Source: an uncultured Porphyromonas sp. (GTDB lineage: Bacteria; Bacteroidota; Bacteroidia; Bacteroidales; Porphyromonadaceae). Taken from it: 64,000 nt of DNA. Both the position numbers and the translations under genes were made by a program. The DNA lies in the NCBI GenBank assembly GCA_905372565.1, contig CAJPPK010000006.1:17691-81690 (forward strand), in the 5' to 3' direction. The notes under the pieces were generated by a model, which was not told the DNA's origin, did not search any database, and saw nothing but the letters and a program-made list of their open reading frames with translations. Of this stretch, positions 59,748 to 64,000 are shown piece after piece (the stretch's first letter is position 1; each line of letters begins with the position of its first letter).

Positions 59748-61952
59748 ATGGTTAAGCAATCCTTTCCCCTCCTAGGACTTCACTGTGCCAGCTGTGCTGC
59801 CCACTCTACCAAAGCTCTCCAAGAGGTCTCGGGAGTCCAATCTGCATCGGTTAATCTCGCTACAGCTACCGCCTTCGTGGTCTTCGATGAGACGAAGACC
59901 TCCCTCGAAGCTCTCCGCGATGCGATCACCGCTGTAGGCTATGAGCTACGTATCGATGAACCTAACCCCGAGGAGCTGGAGCGCCTGCGTATGGGGCAGG
60001 AGCTTGCCCTACGTAGGCGTGCCCTCTTAGCCGTCCTCCTCTCCCTCTTCGTCATGGGGCTGATGATGCTCGGGGGAGCGATGACCCTACCCAAGGCTCT
60101 GCTCTCGGCGCTCGCTGCAGGGATCACACTTGCAGTAGCAGGGAGAGACTTCTTTGTGCGGGGCTGGCGCCAGCTACAGACAAGGGCTGCCGGCATGGAT
60201 CTTCTCGTGATGCTCAGCACGGGGACGGCCTATACCTTCAGCCTCATCCAGCTCGGTCGCTATCTACTAGGTACACAGGATCCTCACCTGCTTCATCACC
60301 TTTACTTCGAGGCGGCCTCGATGACCATCGCCTTTGTCCTCCTAGGCAAGGTGCTCGAGGCTCGAGCCGAGCGACGTACCTCCACAGCGCTACGTGCCCT
60401 ACTCGGGAGCCAACCGAAGACTGTACAGCAGCTACTCCCCTCGGGAGAGGTCGTCACCCTGCCTATCGCTGACGTTGAGCCAGGGATGCTCCTCAGAGCC
60501 CTCCCTCACGAACTCTTCGCTGTAGACGGCGAAGTCATCGAAGGACAATCCTATGCCGATGAACAGCTGATCTCGGGCGAACCCTTCCCCGTCACCAAGG
60601 CTTCAGGAGATAAGGTCTACGCAGGTACGCTCAATGGCTCTGGGAGTCTCGTCTATCGGGCAGACGAGGTCGGACGGGCTACGGTACTAAGCCGCATCAT
60701 ACAACTCGTGCAGGAAGCCCAGGCCTCACGTGCCCCGATTCAGCAGGTCGTGGATAAGGCGGCACGCATCTTCGTCCCCGTGGTCGTCGCCCTAGCCTTC
60801 CTGACCTTCCTCCTCTGGGGCTTCCTAGCGTCAGATGGTGGCTGGAGCCAAGGACTCATCTCGGGACTTACCATGCTGATCATCGCCTGTCCCTGCGCCC
60901 TGGGTCTAGCGACACCTACGGCGATCATGGTGGGTATCGGGAAGGGAGCCCAACAGGGACTCCTCATACGCAATGCGGAGAGCCTAGAGGCTGCCCGACA
61001 GATCGACACCTTAGTCCTCGACAAGACGGGGACGATCACCGAGGGAAAGCCCCAAGTAGCTTCGATCCGCTGGTTCCGCACAGAAGCGAAGCACTATACC
61101 CCGATCCTCACTGCCCTCGAGGAGCGGTCATCTCACCCGCTAGCTAGTGCTATCGTCAGCTATCTAGGCGTAGCAGGCTCTTCCGAGATCGAGATCTCCT
61201 CCCTCCACGAAGTCGCTGGGCAAGGTCTAGAAGCAGAAGTCGCTGGACACCACTACCGCATCGGGAGAGCCACCTTCATCAGTGAGCTTACTCCGCTGAC
61301 CGATGAAGTGCAGGCAGGTCTGGAGGAAGGAGCTAGGCTCGGTGCCACGGCTTCGCTCTTCGCTTCGGAGGAAGGCGTGCTTGCCCTCATCCTCATCACA
61401 GATAGCCTACGTCCGTCCTCCAAGGAAGCGATCGCCGAGCTTCAGCACAAGGGCATCGAGGTCATCATGCTCACCGGAGACGGCCCCGCCTCGGCCAAGG
61501 CCATCGCTCAGGCCGTAGGCATTCCCCGTGTCATCGACAGCGTCCTCCCGGAAGGCAAGGTCGAAGTTATCCGCAGTCTGCAGGCAGAGGGCAAGCATGT
61601 CGCTATGGTCGGCGACGGGATCAATGACGCAGCAGCCCTAGCCCAGGCACAGCTCTCCATCGCTATGGGTGGAGGTAGTGACCTAGCCATGGAGACAGCG
61701 ATGGTCACCCTCCGCAGTGGGGGCATCGAGGGGATTAGTCGACTCTTTGCCCTCTCTCGGCGTACCCTGCGCACGATCCACGAGAACCTCTTCTGGGCGT
61801 CGATCTACAACCTCATCGCCCTCCCCATCGCTGGAGGGATCCTCTACCCCTTCACCGGCTATCTACTTGATCCTATGCTCGCAGGAGCGCTGATGATGCT
61901 CAGCAGTCTGAGTGTCGTCGGGAATAGCCTCTGGAGTGCTCACAAGGACTAG
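59748..61952 (+). CDS. copA: Copper-translocating P-type ATPase
   Basis: This P1B-type ATPase of 734 residues should export Cu(I) from the cytoplasm. One N-terminal heavy-metal domain has CASC (C13, C16). Eight membrane helices are expected; the transport motif CPC lies in IIACPCALGLATPTA near residue 380. The phosphorylated aspartate is in DKTGTITEGKP near 424, HP in SSHPLAS near 462, and the hinge GDGINDAAALAQA near 622. CPC with a single HMA suits copper or silver rather than zinc or cadmium. No copper regulator or chaperone is adjacent; a palindrome directly upstream may bind one. Confidence 0.93.
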   Translation: MVKQSFPLLGLHCASCAAHSTKALQEVSGVQSASVNLATATAFVVFDETKTSLEALRDAITAVGYELRIDEPNPEELERLRMGQELALRRRALLAVLLSLFVMGLMMLGGAMTLPKALLSALAAGITLAVAGRDFFVRGWRQLQTRAAGMDLLVMLSTGTAYTFSLIQLGRYLLGTQDPHLLHHLYFEAASMTIAFVLLGKVLEARAERRTSTALRALLGSQPKTVQQLLPSGEVVTLPIADVEPGMLLRALPHELFAVDGEVIEGQSYADEQLISGEPFPVTKASGDKVYAGTLNGSGSLVYRADEVGRATVLSRIIQLVQEAQASRAPIQQVVDKAARIFVPVVVALAFLTFLLWGFLASDGGWSQGLISGLTMLIIACPCALGLATPTAIMVGIGKGAQQGLLIRNAESLEAARQIDTLVLDKTGTITEGKPQVASIRWFRTEAKHYTPILTALEERSSHPLASAIVSYLGVAGSSEIEISSLHEVAGQGLEAEVAGHHYRIGRATFISELTPLTDEVQAGLEEGARLGATASLFASEEGVLALILITDSLRPSSKEAIAELQHKGIEVIMLTGDGPASAKAIAQAVGIPRVIDSVLPEGKVEVIRSLQAEGKHVAMVGDGINDAAALAQAQLSIAMGGGSDLAMETAMVTLRSGGIEGISRLFALSRRTLRTIHENLFWASIYNLIALPIAGGILYPFTGYLLDPMLAGALMMLSSLSVVGNSLWSAHKD

Positions 61953-61990
61953 CTCCTCACACTCCCGACAGAGGAAGTCTTCTAGACACG

Positions 61991-62026
61991 AACAGCCAGC
62001 CTTCGTCTGAAGGCTGGCTGTTTTTG
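61991..62026 (+). terminator. Intrinsic terminator of copA
   Basis: Perfect arms AACAGCCAGCCTTC (61991-62004) and GAAGGCTGGCTGTT (62009-62022) close on GTCT and are followed by TTTGC. Confidence 0.92.
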
Positions 62027-62119
62027 CTTAGGGGACTCTCCCCGTGTCAATCAAACTCAAGACTGATCGACACTCAAGGAAGTAGAAAACTGGAGCTAAA
62101 AAGAGGGATCACTATTTCC

Positions 62120-62211
62120 AACTAGTAGGCACTACTGTTGCCCCTCAGGTGGCACTACTGTTGCCTCTGGAGAGGCACTACTGATGCCCCTTGGGTGTTA
62201 CTATCGCTACC
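62120..62211 (-). repeat. 23-nt tandem array, GGCAACAGTAGTGCC family, copy 3 (inverted)
   Basis: Read on the minus strand, units occupy 62211-62189 (degenerate), 62188-62166, 62165-62143 and 62142-62120, all 23 nt. The two middle units are almost identical to those of copy 2. It lies between copA and dinB, 42 bp beyond the dinB stop. Confidence 0.88.
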
Positions 62212-62253
62212 CCCTCGAAAAGGCAAGGAAGATTTTCCCACTCAAGGTACCTA

Positions 62254-63336
62254 TCACGACACCTCTTCTACGAAGGGTAACCACTGCTGTACCCACATGC
62301 CAGGGCGAGGCTCCTCCACGGGGTGCGATAGAGAGAGACCAAGCAGACGAATCGGATGCCCTCGGTAGTCTAGTTCGTCAAGGAGCTTTCGTCCATAGGC
62401 TACAAATTCCTCGATCTCGGTGATGGCCTCTCGCTGGGAGAGTGACCGGGAGGCGATGCTAAAGTCGGCAAACTTAACCTTCAGCGTCAGGGTACGTCCT
62501 TGGAATGGACGTCGCTTCAGTCTCTCTGCTAGCTCTTGTGCCACAAGAGCTAGATGCTGGTAGAGCTCCAGTGGCTCATCGGTATCTTCGTCAAAGGTGC
62601 GCTCACAGCCTAAACTCTTACGCACCCATTCCGTCACCACAGGGCGCTCATCAATTCCTCGAGCAAAGTCATAAAAGACACCTCCCGACTTCCCAAAGCG
62701 ACGAAGTAGCTCCTCTCGACTCCGTGCCCTTAGCTCCGCCCCCGTACGAATACCGAGCTCGTGCATGCGCTTCTGCGTAGCCCGCCCTACGCCCCAGAAG
62801 GCTTCCACAGGAAGCTCTGCGATGAAGTCCAGGGCTTGGTCGGGGTGGATCGTGCAGAGGCCATCGGGCTTACGTACATCCGAGGCCACCTTAGCGAGGA
62901 ACTTATTATAAGACACTCCCGCCGAAGCCGTGAGCCCGAGTTCGGAGCGGATACGCTGACGGATCTCCTTGGCGATCTCTACGGCAAGAGGCTCCCCGAT
63001 CTTATTCTCCGTAACATCGAGGAAGGCTTCATCCAGCGAAATCGGCTCGATCTTGTCCGTATAGTCACGGAAGATAGCGTGAATGGAGCGAGAGACCTCC
63101 TTATAGCGCTCGAAGTGCGGGGTCACAAACGTGATATGAGGACAGCGCCTGCGAGCCTCTCTCCCCGTCATCGCCGAGCGTACGCCGAAGCTCCTAGCCT
63201 CATAGCTCGCAGCACAGACCACTCCTCGATGCTCCGCTCCTCCAACGGCAATAGGCTTCCCTCGCAGCTCCGGATGATCGTGCTGCTCCACCGACGCATA
63301 GAAGGCATCCATATCGATGTGTATGATCTTGCGCAT
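62254..63336 (-). CDS. dinB: DNA polymerase IV
   Basis: This Y-family translesion polymerase has 360 residues. Metal-binding aspartates are in HIDMDAFYASVE (D8, D10) and the SLDE motif in ISLDEAFLDVT near residue 100. GVSYNKFLAKVASDVRKPDGL near 141 and WGVGRATQKRMHELGI near 181 form the thumb/helix-hairpin-helix region. The little-finger domain follows (about 235-345). The C-terminal clamp-binding motif is not clearly visible. It lies 46 bp after the DoxX gene on the same strand. No LexA-type box is recognised, as expected for Bacteroidales. Confidence 0.95.
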   Translation of the reverse strand: MRKIIHIDMDAFYASVEQHDHPELRGKPIAVGGAEHRGVVCAASYEARSFGVRSAMTGREARRRCPHITFVTPHFERYKEVSRSIHAIFRDYTDKIEPISLDEAFLDVTENKIGEPLAVEIAKEIRQRIRSELGLTASAGVSYNKFLAKVASDVRKPDGLCTIHPDQALDFIAELPVEAFWGVGRATQKRMHELGIRTGAELRARSREELLRRFGKSGGVFYDFARGIDERPVVTEWVRKSLGCERTFDEDTDEPLELYQHLALVAQELAERLKRRPFQGRTLTLKVKFADFSIASRSLSQREAITEIEEFVAYGRKLLDELDYRGHPIRLLGLSLSHPVEEPRPGMWVQQWLPFVEEVS

Positions 63337-63382
63337 GAAGGAGGAAGACCTAAATAGACGGGGCTAAGACAGTCATCGAGCG

Positions 63383-63817
63383 CTACTCGGGACGCTGGGG
63401 AAAGGGACGGGTATATAGCCAAGCCCACCAAAGGAAGACAAGCTGAAAGGGGAGGCGGATCAAGGCTATCGTCGCACGAGGATCACCTAGCTCAGCTAGA
63501 TGTGTATAAGAGTAGATATTGGCCGGATAGACAGCGATCAGAAGTAGGATAATCCCCCAAGCCGACCAAACACGAAGCTGACTCTTGGGTCTGATCACTA
63601 GCCCTAGCCCAAGGAGGATCTCCGCGACACCACTTAGCGCGACCAAGGCTTCGTGAGCAGGCAGATAGTCTGGCATTATGCGGAGGTAGAAGTCCTCATT
63701 GACAAAGTGATTGACTCCCGCTAGAATATAGGAGATACCACAGAGATAATAGAAGAAGAAATAAAGGCGGTACTTAAACATACGTATAAATCTGATGAGA
63801 GAAAAGAATAGCCCCAC
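63383..63817 (-). CDS. DoxX-family membrane protein
   Basis: This membrane protein of 144 residues has four hydrophobic helices. The start may be the ATG at 63781 (MFKYRLYFF, 132 residues) instead of 63817. The pattern YILAGVNHFVNEDFYLRIMPDYLP near residue 30 followed by LVALSGVAEILLGLGLVI near 58 is characteristic of DoxX/DoxD-like proteins. Some members relate to thiosulfate or thiol redox, but most have no known function. It lies between the partial gene at the right edge and dinB. Confidence 0.8.
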   Translation of the reverse strand: MGLFFSLIRFIRMFKYRLYFFFYYLCGISYILAGVNHFVNEDFYLRIMPDYLPAHEALVALSGVAEILLGLGLVIRPKSQLRVWSAWGIILLLIAVYPANIYSYTHLAELGDPRATIALIRLPFQLVFLWWAWLYTRPFPQRPE

Positions 63818-63842
63818 AGAGGACGAAGCTCTGCGGGGCTAT
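63800..63842 (-). terminator. Terminator of the partial gene at the right edge
   Basis: Arms 63808-63821 and 63829-63842 (ATAGCCCC.CAGAG / CTCTG.GGGGCTAT, one mismatch) are followed on the minus strand by TCTTTTCTC. It overlaps the possible upstream start of the DoxX gene, which favours the start at 63781. Confidence 0.75.
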
Positions 63843-63861
63843 GCTATAAGACGTGGTGAGT

Positions 63862-64000
63862 TTATTCAGCCTTGAGGGTAACGCGCTTGAAGGCAGTCAC
63901 CGTGAGGCTCTTGCTCTGTGCCTGGAGGTACTGAGCGATCGTCACCTTGTTGTCCTTGACGAAGAGCTGATCGAGGAGGGTATTTTCCTTGTAGTACTTC
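63862..64000 (-). CDS. C-terminal 45 residues of an unidentified protein (runs off the window)
   Basis: The minus strand is open from the window edge to a TAA at 63862-63864. The fragment ends TAFKRVTLKAE and contains DQLFVKDNKVTIAQYLQAQ. It has no signal, membrane segment or motif I recognise. A terminator hairpin follows directly, which supports this being a real gene end. The family cannot be assigned from so short a piece. Confidence 0.6.
   Translation of the reverse strand, partial: KYYKENTLLDQLFVKDNKVTIAQYLQAQSKSLTVTAFKRVTLKAE

Noticed and set aside
38842..62211. The 23-nt arrays as CRISPR.
   Set aside because: Spacers would be only about 8 nt and partly shared between loci, repeats are short and degenerate, and no cas gene is present. 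A tandem minisatellite explains them better.

Overview
The window looks like a chromosomal segment of a Porphyromonas-like member of the Bacteroidales. Three kinds of evidence support this. Many genes are preceded by the Bacteroidetes -7 promoter element TAnnTTTG, most often as TATCTTTG. Start codons generally lack strong Shine-Dalgarno sequences. The gene content is also typical of the group: a PorE-like type IX secretion lipoprotein, secreted DPP4, a pdxJ-exbB-exbD-tonB cluster, DUF3098 and DUF3109 proteins, a CbiJ-CbiD fusion, and a GT3-type glycogen synthase. Base composition is moderately GC-rich by eye. I see no insertion sequence, prophage, CRISPR array or rRNA; there is one tRNA (Cys).

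Layout. 1-13705 lies on the minus strand: the start of ileS (cut by the window edge), ilvE, a shortened division/cell-wall cluster (rsmH-ftsL-ftsI-murE-mraY, followed by a DUF3109 gene), then a flippase-like membrane protein, pepD and fabD. 13826-18414 holds rsmA (+), lipA (-), dpp4 (-) and tRNA-Cys (-). 18936-25920 is a plus-strand operon: dCMP deaminase, S41 protease, 5-FCL, folP, cdaA, queE, porE-like. 26269-33483 is a second plus-strand operon: ftsX, DUF3098, uppP, truB, queA, folK, cbiJ-cbiD, cbiB. rpsO (+) converges on nadK (-). 35299-38677 carries pdxJ, exbB, exbD, tonB and a DJ-1 protein. 39013-42461 is a lipid A/surface-glycan cassette.

42558-47471 is the most interesting part. A complete promoter is followed by a 26-codon Met-rich leader peptide, alternative RNA pairings and an intrinsic terminator. 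Behind it lie metY, metX and thrA, which make homocysteine from aspartate. This has the architecture of a ribosome-mediated methionine attenuator. The right end has glycogen synthase, tsaC, a ClC transporter, an AlkC/AlkD-like HEAT protein, an RluA-type synthase, a MarR regulator with a four-module CoA-disulfide-reductase fusion, a metallophosphoesterase, a capsule-type glycosyltransferase, copA, dinB, a DoxX protein and the C-terminus of an unknown gene.

The gaps between transcription units are not empty. Besides intrinsic terminators they hold degenerate tandem arrays. One family has a 22-nt period and core AAGGTCTACCTT, with at least six arrays. A second has a 23-nt period and core GGCAACAGTAGTGCC, with three arrays. 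A third, unrelated in sequence, also has a 23-nt period (one array). The 23-nt arrays recall the minisatellite of the P. gingivalis BrickBuilt elements, but homology is unproven.
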